DNA from: Maritimibacter alkaliphilus HTCC2654
GTDB taxonomy: Bacteria; Pseudomonadota; Alphaproteobacteria; Rhodobacterales; Rhodobacteraceae
DNA: 64,000 nt
Reading direction: 5' to 3'
Assembly (NCBI RefSeq): GCF_000152805.1
Contig: NZ_CH902578.1
Location: forward strand, 1,885,728-1,949,727
The notes under the pieces were generated by a model that was not told where the DNA came from, did not search any database, and saw only the letters and a program-made list of their open reading frames with translations. Position numbers and translations under genes: made by a program. The first letter of the stretch is position 1. Every line of letters starts with the position of its first letter. This document shows, one piece after another, positions 26,710-34,982 of the stretch.

Positions 26710-27738
26710 CTATCGGTCGTCGTCCAGTAGCAGTTCTAACTGCGTCCCCTTCTTGGGGAAGGCGCGATCTAGCATGGTTTTGAACTGTTCCCATGTGGCC
26801 GATGCCCGCATGAGGCCAATAACAGCGTGCAGGTGCTGTGCTAGTGCCGGGTGCCCGATATCTTCAGTGAGAAATTGGTGATGGCGTCTCAAACGCCCCC
26901 CATCGTCCTTTGTTGGGTTCATGGCTTGCAGCTCTTCGAGGATGCCGGGGGCTAGGCGTTCATAGACAATGTCGTTTGTGTATTTTCCGACCACGCCCGG
27001 CCTAGCGACCGACATTGCATTCCAACTCCATCCGCGAAGCCTGAATATCTCGCGATAGAAAGCATCGGGGAACCGCTTAGCCCATGCGGCAAATTCCTTT
27101 TGCAGGTATTTGTCCAAAATCGCCTGAAGGGCGTCATGGTCTCGGGTGTTTTGGTATCCTGTGGCTTCGTCAACGAGGCCGATGATGCCAAGGTCCGCAA
27201 GACCGCGCATAACGATTTCCGCTGCTTGGGCCCTGTCCGCCTGCTGCGGATTAAGGACCCCATCCTGTCTAGCCTGTAGCCATATGTTGCAGATTTCAGG
27301 AAGTGCTTCGGCTGGATAGCCTTCCGCCTCGGTGTCTCCAGATTTATAAGTTATCGGCTTGAGGGGCCCGTCCATTAACTCCTTGGAAATGTATGGCAAA
27401 AGACTTTTTGATGCCAGAAAGACGGGCATATGGGCCCCGTCTTTCTCTGCCTCTGTTTTCAATCTCTTTGCTGCACCGCTGCGACCGCCAAGGACGCTGG
27501 CAATTCCGTGCCCAGACAGAACTCTACGACCGTCTTTCAAGACCGCGCAGGGAATCTCGACGGGCCCAATCCTGAGCTTGCCCCGATGCGTTGCCTCATT
27601 GTCAGCGAGGGCGTCCCTTTCAGACGCAGGAATAATCTCAGGCCCGGATGATGCTTTAAGGCGCGGTGCTACCTTGCTCACAACTTCCTCAAAGTTGGCG
27701 TCGATAGGTTCGATGATGTCTTTCTTCTCATCAGGCAT
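26710..27738 (-). CDS. P63C-domain passenger protein of the IS1595 element
   Basis: 342 residues. The C-terminal half carries what I recognise as a P63C-type domain (about residues 195-275: GYQNTRDHDALQAIL, then FPDAFYREIFRLRGW and YTNDIVYERLAPGIL), a domain seen in phage- and plasmid-borne proteins. The N-terminal half (about 50-135) resembles the small beta-rich part that usually precedes it (VLSGHGIASVLGGRSG). No catalytic motif is evident. Its start overlaps the transposase stop by 8 bases, so the two are translated together. IS1595 relatives are known to carry passenger genes; this one has no transposition role I can name. Confidence 0.75.
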   Translation of the reverse strand: MPDEKKDIIEPIDANFEEVVSKVAPRLKASSGPEIIPASERDALADNEATHRGKLRIGPVEIPCAVLKDGRRVLSGHGIASVLGGRSGAAKRLKTEAEKDGAHMPVFLASKSLLPYISKELMDGPLKPITYKSGDTEAEGYPAEALPEICNIWLQARQDGVLNPQQADRAQAAEIVMRGLADLGIIGLVDEATGYQNTRDHDALQAILDKYLQKEFAAWAKRFPDAFYREIFRLRGWSWNAMSVARPGVVGKYTNDIVYERLAPGILEELQAMNPTKDDGGRLRRHHQFLTEDIGHPALAQHLHAVIGLMRASATWEQFKTMLDRAFPKKGTQLELLLDDDR

Positions 27739-28657
27739 TGGTCAGCCTCCTGTATGTCAGTCGCTTGCCGTCCATGCGGTCGATTGTCATGTTGATGAAA
27801 TCCATGGTGCCGACCTGCGACGTGTTATGGCGGAATGAGTATTCCTTGATGTAGCGATGAAGGTGCTTGGCACTCATGTAGTGGTAGATGCCGATGTAGC
27901 CGCGCTTCAGCAGAGACCAGAAGCTTTCGATGCCGTTGGTATGCGCCATGTCGCGGACATACTCGCCAGCAGAGTGATTAATCCGAATGTGACGGTAGCC
28001 CGCGCCCGTCAGTCCAATGTAACCGCCGTGAGTGTCCGTGACGACGGTTGCCCCCTTCTTGCAGTGTTGGCGAACGAACTTCTCAAGGGTCGCAGCCTTG
28101 GTGTTTTCAACCACTACGGCGCGGACCTGACCAACTTCATCGCGGACACCAACAACCGCAGTCTTGCCAACCGCGCCACGACCAGCGCGAAGTTTCTTGT
28201 CGGCATGTTTGTTCTTTTCGCGCCCCCCAATGTAGGTTTCGTCAACCTGCATCTGGCCGTCCATGTGATCGTCACGATCCTTCAGCCACGTCTCTCGGAT
28301 GCGCTGGGCGAGGAACCACGCGGTTTTCTGCGTGACCCCCAGTTCACGGGCCATCTGAGTGCTCGGTATGCCCTTACGGGCGCTGGTGAGCATGAAGATA
28401 GCAAGAAGCCACTTCTGAAGGGGAAGGCGGCTCTCAGCCAACACGGTGCCCGTGCGGACGCTGAAATGCTTCCGGCAGTCCTTGCAGCGGTAGGGCATGG
28501 GCTTATGGTCTTTGCACTCGGTCACACTGACCGAACCACAGTGGCCGCAAACCGGCTCATCGCCCCAGCGGCGCGCCTCGAAAAACCTGCGGGCGGCTTC
28601 CTCATCCGGGAACTTCTTGAAGAACTCGAAGGTGGAGAGGGTTTCGGGTTTGGACAT
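27731..28657 (-). CDS. IS1595-family transposase
   Basis: 308 residues. N-terminal zinc ribbon with two CxxC pairs (CGHC and CKDC, about residues 37-62), a helix-turn-helix (GIPSTQMARELGVTQKTAWFLAQRIR) and the ISXO2-like catalytic domain: first Asp in MQVDETYIGGREKNKH, second in VVTDTHGGY, and the Asn-containing block HTNGIESFWSLLKRGYIGIYH typical of this family (DDN). No stop or frameshift, so it should be active. The start codon has AGGAGC shortly upstream, 61 bp inside the right inverted repeat. Confidence 0.94.
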   Translation of the reverse strand: MSKPETLSTFEFFKKFPDEEAARRFFEARRWGDEPVCGHCGSVSVTECKDHKPMPYRCKDCRKHFSVRTGTVLAESRLPLQKWLLAIFMLTSARKGIPSTQMARELGVTQKTAWFLAQRIRETWLKDRDDHMDGQMQVDETYIGGREKNKHADKKLRAGRGAVGKTAVVGVRDEVGQVRAVVVENTKAATLEKFVRQHCKKGATVVTDTHGGYIGLTGAGYRHIRINHSAGEYVRDMAHTNGIESFWSLLKRGYIGIYHYMSAKHLHRYIKEYSFRHNTSQVGTMDFINMTIDRMDGKRLTYRRLTNA

Positions 28658-28717
28658 GATGCAAGCTCCTTCTGCATCATGTTTAATCTAACTAGCCATC
28701 CGCCGCAAGAGATTTTT

Positions 28718-28740
28718 GGCTAGCTAAGTATATAGGCCCC
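28718..28740 (-). repeat. Terminal inverted repeat, right end of the IS
   Basis: Reverse complement begins GGGGCCTATATACTTA and pairs with the left end at 21 of 23 bases. Next to the transposase promoter region. Confidence 0.92.
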
Positions 28741-28748
28741 TTTCAAAA
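28741..28748. repeat. 8-bp target site duplication, right
   Basis: TTTCAAAA, identical to 26276-26283. The sequence after it (AACCTCGGGGGAG) resumes the interrupted repeat. Confidence 0.93.
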
Positions 28749-28810
28749 AACCTCGGGGGAGTCGGCCAGCTTGCTGGACGACGGGGGCAGCGCCCCCTGA
28801 CGGCGAAAGC
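28749..28810. repeat. Dispersed hairpin repeat, copy C (right part)
   Basis: Continuation of the interrupted repeat: CCTCGGGGGAG, then two GC-rich hairpins (CAGCTTGCTG near 28768 and GGGGGCAGCGCCCCC near 28784). Mirrors the arrangement at 26168-26230. Confidence 0.65.
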
Positions 28811-28887
28811 GCGGGATCGGGCGGCAAGGTCCGGTGGACGCCCGTCCGGCCAGCCACTAAATTCGACCAGACTCACCCGGAGGCCAA

Positions 28888-30618
28888 ATGTCCGACAGCA
28901 CCGAATATCAGGTTCTCGCCCGCAAATATCGGCCCGAGACCTTCGCCGACCTGATCGGGCAGGAGGCGATGGTGCGCACGCTGCGCAACGCCTTCGCGGC
29001 GGACCGGATCGCGCAGGCCTTCGTGATGACCGGCATCCGGGGGATCGGCAAGACGACGACGGCACGGATCATCGCCAAGGGGATGAACTGCATCGGTCCG
29101 GATGGGAACGGCGGCCCCACGGTCGAGCCCTGCGGGGAGTGCGAACATTGCGTCGCCATCGCCGAAGGGCGCCATGTCGACGTGATGGAGATGGACGCGG
29201 CCTCGCGCACCGGCGTCGGCGACATCCGCGAGATCATCGACAGCGTGCATTACCGGGCCGCATCCGCGCGCTACAAGATCTACATCATCGACGAGGTTCA
29301 CATGCTGTCGACGAGCGCGTTCAACGCGCTTCTGAAGACGCTCGAGGAACCGCCGGCGCATGTGAAGTTCATCTTCGCCACCACCGAGATCCGCAAGGTG
29401 CCCGTCACGGTCCTGTCGCGCTGTCAGCGGTTCGACCTGCGCCGGATCGAGCCCGAGGACATGATCGGCCTGTTGCGCCGGATCGCCACCGAAGAAAAGG
29501 CCGAGATCGCGGACGACGCCCTCGCGCTCATCACCCGCGCCGCCGAAGGCTCGGCGCGCGATGCCACGTCGCTTCTCGATCAGGCGATCAGCCACGGGGC
29601 GGGCGAGACAACGGCGGATCAGGTGCGCGCCATGTTGGGGCTCGCCGACCGGGGTCGTGTGCTCGACTTGATCGACATGATCCTGCGCGGCGACGCCGCC
29701 GGTGCCCTGGCCGAGCTTTCCGCGCAATATGCCGATGGGGCCGACCCGATGGCGGTGCTGCGCGATCTGGCCGAGGTCACGCATTGGGTCAGCGTCATCA
29801 AGATCACGCCCGAGGCCGCCGAAGACCCGACCGTGTCACCCGACGAACGCGCGCGTGGTCAGGCGATGGCCGAGGCGTTGTCGCAGCGCGTTCTGGCCCG
29901 GATGTGGCAGATGCTCCTCAAGGCGATCGAAGAGGTCGGCATGGCCCCCAACGCCATGATGGCCGCCGAAATGGCGGTGATCCGCCTAACCCATGTGTCC
30001 GACCTGCCCTCGCCCGAGGAACTGGTGAAGAAGTTGCAGGAAACGCCGCCTCCGCCTCCCACCGCGCCCACAGGTGGCCCGGCGCCGGGTGGCGGGTCCA
30101 CCAACGGCTACGCGACCAGCCGCGCACCGTCGGGCGGTGGAGGCACCGTGACCGCGCTCGCCCCGCAAGCCGAGAACGCGCTGGCCCGTTTTCCGACCTT
30201 CGAAAGCGTCGTGCGGCTGATCCGCGCGAACCGCGATGTGAAGCTCTTGGTCGAGGTCGAGACCTGCATCCGGCTTGCCGCCTACCAGCCCGGCCGGATC
30301 GAATTCACGCCGACGCCCGACGCCCCCCGCGACCTCGCCGCGCGTCTGGCGCAGCGGCTTCAGGGCTGGACCGGCGCGCGCTGGGGCGTCTCGCTCGTCA
30401 ACGACGCCGAGGTGCCGACCATCGCCGAGACCCGCGATGCCGAGGAGAACGAGATCAAGGCCAAGGCGACCGAGCACCCGTTGGTGCAGGCCGTCCTCGC
30501 CGCCTTTCCCAAGGCGCGCATCACCGAAATCCGCACCCCGGACGAGTTGGAGGCCGAGGCGCAGGTCGAGGCGCTGCCCGAGGTCGAGGACGAATGGGAC
30601 CCGTTTGAGGATGGGTGA
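28888..30618 (+). CDS. dnaX: DNA polymerase III subunit gamma/tau
   Basis: Clamp-loader ATPase. 576 residues: AAA+ domain with Walker A GIRGIGKTTTAR, zinc module cysteines (NCIG...PCGECEHCV), Walker B IIDEVHMLS and sensor 1 FIFATTEIRKVPVTVLSRCQRFDLR; domain III to about 370; a proline/glycine-rich hinge (PPPPPTAPTGGPAPGGG) and a C-terminal tau part. GGAGG lies upstream of the ATG at 28888. I see no A-rich slippery site, so a shorter gamma form by frameshifting is not supported. The stop lies inside a perfect hairpin. Confidence 0.97.
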   Translation: MSDSTEYQVLARKYRPETFADLIGQEAMVRTLRNAFAADRIAQAFVMTGIRGIGKTTTARIIAKGMNCIGPDGNGGPTVEPCGECEHCVAIAEGRHVDVMEMDAASRTGVGDIREIIDSVHYRAASARYKIYIIDEVHMLSTSAFNALLKTLEEPPAHVKFIFATTEIRKVPVTVLSRCQRFDLRRIEPEDMIGLLRRIATEEKAEIADDALALITRAAEGSARDATSLLDQAISHGAGETTADQVRAMLGLADRGRVLDLIDMILRGDAAGALAELSAQYADGADPMAVLRDLAEVTHWVSVIKITPEAAEDPTVSPDERARGQAMAEALSQRVLARMWQMLLKAIEEVGMAPNAMMAAEMAVIRLTHVSDLPSPEELVKKLQETPPPPPTAPTGGPAPGGGSTNGYATSRAPSGGGGTVTALAPQAENALARFPTFESVVRLIRANRDVKLLVEVETCIRLAAYQPGRIEFTPTPDAPRDLAARLAQRLQGWTGARWGVSLVNDAEVPTIAETRDAEENEIKAKATEHPLVQAVLAAFPKARITEIRTPDELEAEAQVEALPEVEDEWDPFEDG

Positions 30619-30636
30619 GGTGCCTGCACCTCACCC
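30613..30636 (+). repeat. 24-bp perfect palindrome over the dnaX stop codon
   Basis: GGGTGAGGTGC (30613-30623) pairs with GCACCTCACCC (30626-30636), 2-base loop. The TGA stop (30616-30618) is in the left arm. No T run follows, so it is not a standard terminator. Confidence 0.7.
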
Positions 30637-30766
30637 CGCGCGAGCAGTCCGGTTTACATCGCAAACCTGAATGTCGCGCCCCGAATACATTCTTGGCGTC
30701 CAGCCTTGTGGCCCCGCCCGGCCATTGCGATATAGAGACCGACACCCGAACAAGAGGGAGACACCC

Positions 30767-31126
30767 ATGCTCAAAGGACTTGGCGGCCTTGGCGACATGA
30801 CCAAGATGATGAAAGCCGCGCAGGAAATGCAGACCAAGATGGGCGAGATGCAGGAACGTCTCGACACCATCACCGTGGTCGGCGAAAGCGGCGCGGGGCT
30901 GGTCAAGGCGACCTCCACGGCCAAGGGCGAACTTGTCGGGCTGGACATCGACCCGTCGATCTTCGACCCGAACGAGAAAGAAGTGGTCGAGGACCTGATC
31001 CTCGCCGCGATCAAGGACGCGCAGGTGAAAGCCTCGGAACGCTCCAGCCAGGAAATGCAGAAGATCACCGAAGAGCTCGGCCTGCCCGCGGGCATGGGCA
31101 ACCCCTTCGGCGGCATGGGCGGCTGA
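30767..31126 (+). CDS. YbaB/EbfC nucleoid-associated protein
   Basis: 119-residue DNA-binding protein of the YbaB family, which sits between dnaX and recR in most bacteria. N-terminal coiled helix with the Met-rich opening [16 protein letters not shown] and [14 protein letters not shown], central strands [18 protein letters not shown] and a C-terminal Gly/Met tail. ATG at 30767 has GAGGGAG upstream. Forms the conserved dnaX-ybaB-recR cluster; recR starts 7 bases after its stop. Confidence 0.95.
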   Translation: MLKGLGGLGDMTKMMKAAQEMQTKMGEMQERLDTITVVGESGAGLVKATSTAKGELVGLDIDPSIFDPNEKEVVEDLILAAIKDAQVKASERSSQEMQKITEELGLPAGMGNPFGGMGG

Positions 31127-31133
31127 CGGAACC

Positions 31134-31730
31134 TTGAGCGAAGCGCCGCGCGACATCGAGAACCTGATCGAGTTGATGGCCAAGCTGCCGGGCCTCGGCC
31201 CGCGCTCGGCCCGTCGCGCCGTGCTGCACCTGATCCGAAAGCGCGGGCTGCTTCTGGCCCCTCTGGCCGACGCGATGCATGCCGTCGCGGTTTCGGCCCG
31301 CGAATGCATCACCTGCGGCAATGTCGGCACGACCGAGGTCTGCGACATCTGCACCTCGGAAAAGCGCGCGACGGGCGAGTTGTGCGTGGTCGAGGATGTG
31401 GCGGACCTTTGGGCGATGGAACGCGCGGGCGTGTTCAAGGGCCGCTATCACGTTCTGGGCGGCACGCTCTCCGCGCTCGACGCCATCGGCCCTGACGAGT
31501 TGCGCATCCCCAAGCTGGTCAGCCGCGTGGGCGACGAGAACATCACCGAAGTGATCCTTGCGTTGAACGCCACGGTCAATGGCCAGACCACGGCGCATTA
31601 CATCGCGGAAGAGTTGGAGGGGCGCTGTGACGTCACCTCGCTTGCCCAAGGTGTGCCCATCGGCGGTGAACTCGATTATCTCGACGATGGCACCATCACC
31701 GCGGCGCTCAGGGCGCGTAAGCGGGTCTAA
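31134..31730 (+). CDS. recR: Recombination mediator protein RecR
   Basis: 198 residues. Helix-hairpin-helix at the start ([13 protein letters not shown]), four-cysteine zinc finger CITC...CDIC, and a Toprim domain ([15 protein letters not shown] ... [16 protein letters not shown]). Loads RecA at gaps with RecO and RecF. The start is TTG at 31134 with GGAACC before it; no ATG is suitably placed, and the family N-terminus fits. Its TAA overlaps the stop of the convergent NTF2-like gene by sharing 31727-31730. Confidence 0.95.
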   Translation: MSEAPRDIENLIELMAKLPGLGPRSARRAVLHLIRKRGLLLAPLADAMHAVAVSARECITCGNVGTTEVCDICTSEKRATGELCVVEDVADLWAMERAGVFKGRYHVLGGTLSALDAIGPDELRIPKLVSRVGDENITEVILALNATVNGQTTAHYIAEELEGRCDVTSLAQGVPIGGELDYLDDGTITAALRARKRV

Positions 31731-32095
31731 CGCTCTAGCGGAACCTGCTTGTGGCAGGTCAGCAGCCAGTCGCCCGCGCTTTTCACATAGACGCTTTCGC
31801 ATTTCGCCACATAGGCGGCCACGCCGTCGCGCTTGCCTTCGGCGCGATAGGTCAGGCGCGCCTTGTTCCCCAGTTTCTCGACATCGCGATCGAAGAACGA
31901 CACGCTATCCCAGCGCGGCGCATTTTCCAGCGCGTTCAAAACCTGCTCGCCTTTCAGCAATCCGGTCGGCTCGGGGAAGTCCATCACCGCGTCGGGCACC
32001 ATGTGCGCGCGGTAGAAATCGGGGCCTTCGAGCCAGAAGTTCTCCTCTTCGGCCCAAAGGCTTTCGGCGGCGGGCGTGTCATCCAGTGAAGTCAT
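31727..32095 (-). CDS. NTF2-like / DUF4440 (SnoaL-type) protein
   Basis: 122 residues from ATG 32095 (MTSLDDTPA). The pattern [24 protein letters not shown] at the start and [26 protein letters not shown] at the end is that of the cone-shaped nuclear-transport-factor-2-like fold, common in small proteins of unknown ligand. Divergent from an ABC exporter; convergent with recR with a 4-base stop overlap. A small dyad (GCTGC-N4-GCAGC near 32107) sits just upstream of its start. Function unknown. Confidence 0.75.
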   Translation of the reverse strand: MTSLDDTPAAESLWAEEENFWLEGPDFYRAHMVPDAVMDFPEPTGLLKGEQVLNALENAPRWDSVSFFDRDVEKLGNKARLTYRAEGKRDGVAAYVAKCESVYVKSAGDWLLTCHKQVPLER

Positions 32096-32232
32096 GCAAA
32101 CGTAACGCTGCTGACGCAGCATCGTTCCGAGAGGTGATCGGTGCGTAACGTAAGTCGGGCCTGTGCATCACCGGGGGTGGCGAGCGGCCGCCAAACGACA
32201 TAGGTTCCGTGAGCGCAAACAGGAGGGGCCCA

Positions 32233-33183
32233 ATGGCACCGATCATTTCCGTCAAGAACCTGCAAAAAACCTATGACAACGGATTTCAGGCGCTCAAGGG
32301 CGTCGATCTGGATATCCAGGAGGGCGAGGTTCTGGCCCTCCTCGGCCCGAACGGCGCGGGCAAGACCACGCTGATTTCCATCATCTGCGGACTGGCACGC
32401 GCCACCGGCGGCTCGGTCACGGTCGGCGGCTACGACATTTCCAAGGACTTCCGCGAGGCTCGCAAGCTGATCGGTCTGGTCCCGCAGGAAATGTCGATCG
32501 AGATCTTCGAGAAGGTCGAGCCGAACGTGAAGCATTCGCGCCGCCTGTTCGGCAAGGGCAAGAACGATGCCTATGTCGAGCAGATCCTCAGGGATCTGAC
32601 GCTGTGGGACAAGAAGGACAACCGTATCCGCGAGCTGTCGGGCGGCATGAAACGGCGGGTGATGATCGCCAAGGCGCTCAGCCACGAGCCGCGCATCCTG
32701 TTCCTCGACGAGCCGACCGCCGGCGTGGATGTCGAACTGCGCAAGGAGATGTGGGCGGTCATGTCGGAACTCAAGAAATCCGGCGTCACGATCATCCTCA
32801 CCACCCATTACATCGAAGAGGCCGAGGCGATGGCGGATCGCGTCGGCGTCATCTCGAAGGGTGAGCTTCTGCTGGTCGAAGAGACCAATACGCTGATGAA
32901 ATCCTTCGGGAAAAAGATGCTGGAGATCGAGCTCGACAAGCCCGTCGACGCCATTCCCCCGGCACTCTTGGATCGCGGCGTGACCTTGGGCGAGGACGGG
33001 CGCACGCTTTACTACTCCTACGACACCGCCGCCGAGAAGACCGGGATCACCGATCTTCTGGCCGAGGTGCGCAAGGCCGGGCTGACCATGTCCGACCTGT
33101 CCACCCGTCAAAGCTCGCTCGAGGACATCTTCGTCGACCTCGTCGCCAAGCAGAAAGAAGAAGAAACGGAGGACGCGGCATGA
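32233..33183 (+). CDS. ABC exporter ATP-binding protein (YadG-like)
   Basis: 316 residues. Walker A GPNGAGKT, signature LSGGMKRR, Walker [13 protein letters not shown] and the H-loop TTHYIEEA are intact, followed by a ~90-residue C-terminal domain typical of ABC-2 exporters. ATG at 32233 has AGGAGGGG upstream; a GTG at 32209 is in frame but less likely. Its TGA overlaps the start of the permease (ATGA). Substrate class for YadGH-type exporters is not settled. Confidence 0.92.
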   Translation: MAPIISVKNLQKTYDNGFQALKGVDLDIQEGEVLALLGPNGAGKTTLISIICGLARATGGSVTVGGYDISKDFREARKLIGLVPQEMSIEIFEKVEPNVKHSRRLFGKGKNDAYVEQILRDLTLWDKKDNRIRELSGGMKRRVMIAKALSHEPRILFLDEPTAGVDVELRKEMWAVMSELKKSGVTIILTTHYIEEAEAMADRVGVISKGELLLVEETNTLMKSFGKKMLEIELDKPVDAIPPALLDRGVTLGEDGRTLYYSYDTAAEKTGITDLLAEVRKAGLTMSDLSTRQSSLEDIFVDLVAKQKEEETEDAA

Positions 33184-33941
33184 ACTGGCACGCGGTCGCA
33201 GCAATCTACCGGTTCGAAATGGCGCGGACGTTCCGCTCCATCGGTCAGTCGGTCATCAGCCCGGTCGTCTCGACCTCGCTTTACTTCGTCGTCTTCGGCA
33301 CCGCCATCGGCAGCCGGATCGACACGGTCGAAGGCATCGCCTATGGCGCCTTCATCGTGCCGGGTCTGATGATGCTTCAGATGCTCATGCAGTCGGTGTC
33401 GAACGCCGCGCTCGGCATCTACTTCCCGAAGTTCGTCGGCACGATATACGAGGTGCTGTCCGCCCCCGTCTCGGTCCCCGAAATCGTCATGGGGTATGTC
33501 GGGGCGGCGGCGACCAAGGCCTTGATGATCGGGCTCATCATCCTCGGCACGGCGTCCTTCTTCGTGGACCTTCAGATCGCGCATCCGGTTGCGATGCTCG
33601 CCTTCATGATCCTGACCTGCGTGACCTTCTCGCTCTTCGGGTTCATCATCGGCATCTGGGCGGACAACTTCGAACAGGTGAACCTGATCCCGATGCTGGT
33701 CATCACCCCGCTCGTGTTCCTTGGCGGCGCCTTCTACTCGATCTCGATGTTGCCGGAGGCATGGCAGACGGTGGCGCTGTTCAACCCCGTGGTCTACCTC
33801 GTCTCGGGTTTCCGCTGGTCGTTCTTCGCCATGTCCGACGTTCCCGTCGGCATCTCGCTGGTCGCCATCGGGGTCGTGCTGGTCGCCTGTCTTGCGGTCA
33901 TCACCGCGATCTTCCGCACCGGTTGGAAACTGCGGACCTGA
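33180..33941 (+). CDS. ABC-2 type exporter permease (YadH-like)
   Basis: 253 residues, six membrane helices of the ABC-2 fold. The signature region [36 protein letters not shown] near the C-terminus is the conserved ABC-2 block. Starts 4 bases inside the ATPase gene, so one subunit of each is made from one message. Ends with GWKLRT. Confidence 0.92.
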   Translation: MNWHAVAAIYRFEMARTFRSIGQSVISPVVSTSLYFVVFGTAIGSRIDTVEGIAYGAFIVPGLMMLQMLMQSVSNAALGIYFPKFVGTIYEVLSAPVSVPEIVMGYVGAAATKALMIGLIILGTASFFVDLQIAHPVAMLAFMILTCVTFSLFGFIIGIWADNFEQVNLIPMLVITPLVFLGGAFYSISMLPEAWQTVALFNPVVYLVSGFRWSFFAMSDVPVGISLVAIGVVLVACLAVITAIFRTGWKLRT

Positions 33942-34027
33942 CGAACCCGACGTCATTGCCACAGGGGGGCGACAATCATCGCCCGCTGGCCTTGTAGCCC
34001 CCCTGTCGCGCCTCTACATCGACCCCT

Positions 34028-34822
34028 ATGAAGCGCTTTATTCCTTTCATGACGCCCGACCCAACGGTCGCGGTGATCCGCCTCCATGGGTCCATTTCCA
34101 CAGGCACGCGTGGACAGTTGAACGATGTCGCGATGGCCGGACCGATCGAACGCGCGTTCCGCCGCAAACCCAAGGCGGTGGCGCTGTCGATCAACTCCCC
34201 CGGCGGCAGCCCTGTGCAATCCTCGCTCATCGCGGCCCGCATCCGGCGGCTCGCGGACGAGAAAGAGGTGCCGGTCTACGCCTTCGTCGAGGATGCGGCA
34301 GCCTCGGGCGGCTACTGGCTCGCCTGTGCGGCGGATGAGATCTATGCCGACCGGTCCTCGATCCTCGGCTCCATCGGCGTCATCATGGCCAGCTTCGGCG
34401 CGCATGAGTTCATCGCGAAGCACGGCATCGAACGCCGGGTCTACACCTCGGGCGAGTCGAAGTCGCAACTCGACCCGTTCAAGCCCGAAGACCCCAAGGA
34501 CGTCGAGCGCATCAAGGCGGTGGGCAGCGAAATTCACGAGGCGTTCATCGAACACGTCAAAGCCGCCCGCAAAGACAAGCTGGCCGACGATCCGTCGCTT
34601 TTCACCGGGGAATTCTGGGTCGGGCAAAAGGCCGTGGACCTTGGCCTTGCCGATGGTATCGGCCACCTCGTCCCGTTCATGAAGGAAAAGTTCGGCAAGG
34701 ACGTGAAGTTCGCGGTCCTCGGCCCGAAAAAATCGCTGTTCAAACGGTTCGGCGCGCAGATCGCCGAAGACGCCATCGCCACGGTCGAGGATCGGGCGGC
34801 TTGGGCGCGGTTCGGTCTCTGA
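34028..34822 (+). CDS. S49 family serine peptidase (SppA/SohB-like)
   Basis: 264 residues. ClpP-like fold with the catalytic Ser in AASGGYWLACAADEIYA and the likely general-base Lys in ESKSQLDPFKP; SLNSPGG-like strand ALSINSPGGSP precedes them. There is no N-terminal membrane anchor, so this member may be soluble or peripheral; family members digest membrane-bound peptides such as signal peptides. First gene of a four-gene chain joined by overlaps; the next start is 2 bases past its stop. Confidence 0.9.
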   Translation: MKRFIPFMTPDPTVAVIRLHGSISTGTRGQLNDVAMAGPIERAFRRKPKAVALSINSPGGSPVQSSLIAARIRRLADEKEVPVYAFVEDAAASGGYWLACAADEIYADRSSILGSIGVIMASFGAHEFIAKHGIERRVYTSGESKSQLDPFKPEDPKDVERIKAVGSEIHEAFIEHVKAARKDKLADDPSLFTGEFWVGQKAVDLGLADGIGHLVPFMKEKFGKDVKFAVLGPKKSLFKRFGAQIAEDAIATVEDRAAWARFGL

Positions 34823-34823
34823 C

Positions 34824-34982
34824 ATGATAAAGATCGTCTCGCTTTTCCTGATCCTGATGCTCGTGCTCGCCATGTTCGGGCGCCTGCGCATACCGGGGGC
34901 CGACAAGCTCACGCGGGCCAAATGTCCGAAGTGCGGCAGGCCGCGTCTGGGCAAGGGCCCTTGCGAGTGTGGTCATTCATGA
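34824..34982 (+). CDS. Small membrane protein with a zinc ribbon, 52 residues
   Basis: An N-terminal hydrophobic helix (MIKIVSLFLILMLVLAMFG) is followed by a short basic linker and CPKCGRPRLGKGPCECG, a four-cysteine zinc-ribbon knuckle. It begins 2 bases after the peptidase stop and its TGA overlaps the ATG of the antiporter (34979-34982, ATGA), which fits a genuine coupled gene. The next gene could be called from an upstream frame starting at 34922, which would swallow this ORF, but that start is not supported. Function unknown; probably membrane-bound, zinc domain in the cytoplasm. Confidence 0.8.
   Translation: MIKIVSLFLILMLVLAMFGRLRIPGADKLTRAKCPKCGRPRLGKGPCECGHS

Larger units (their letters stand above)
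26284..28740 (-). mobile_element. IS1595-family insertion sequence with a passenger gene, complete
   Basis: 2,457 bp bounded by 23-bp terminal inverted repeats (26284-26306 and 28718-28740, two mismatches; both ends begin GGGGCCTA and end CTAGCC) and flanked by a perfect 8-bp duplication. Contents, read on the minus strand: transposase, an overlapping P63C-type passenger gene, then about 400 bp without coding. Composition is lower in GC than the chromosome. All parts look intact, so the insertion is probably recent. It lies between hemF and dnaX and breaks no gene. Confidence 0.93.

Noticed and set aside
27857..28723. Plus-strand open frame opposite the transposase
   Set aside because: Shadow of the intact IS1595 transposase.
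28888..30618. Programmed frameshift in dnaX producing gamma
   Set aside because: No A-rich slippery run with downstream stem and early stop was found in the region between the ATPase and tau parts.
34922..34978. Longer antiporter starting at 34922
   Set aside because: That start lies inside the 52-residue zinc-ribbon ORF and adds a charged stretch before the first membrane helix; ATGA at 34979 fits better.
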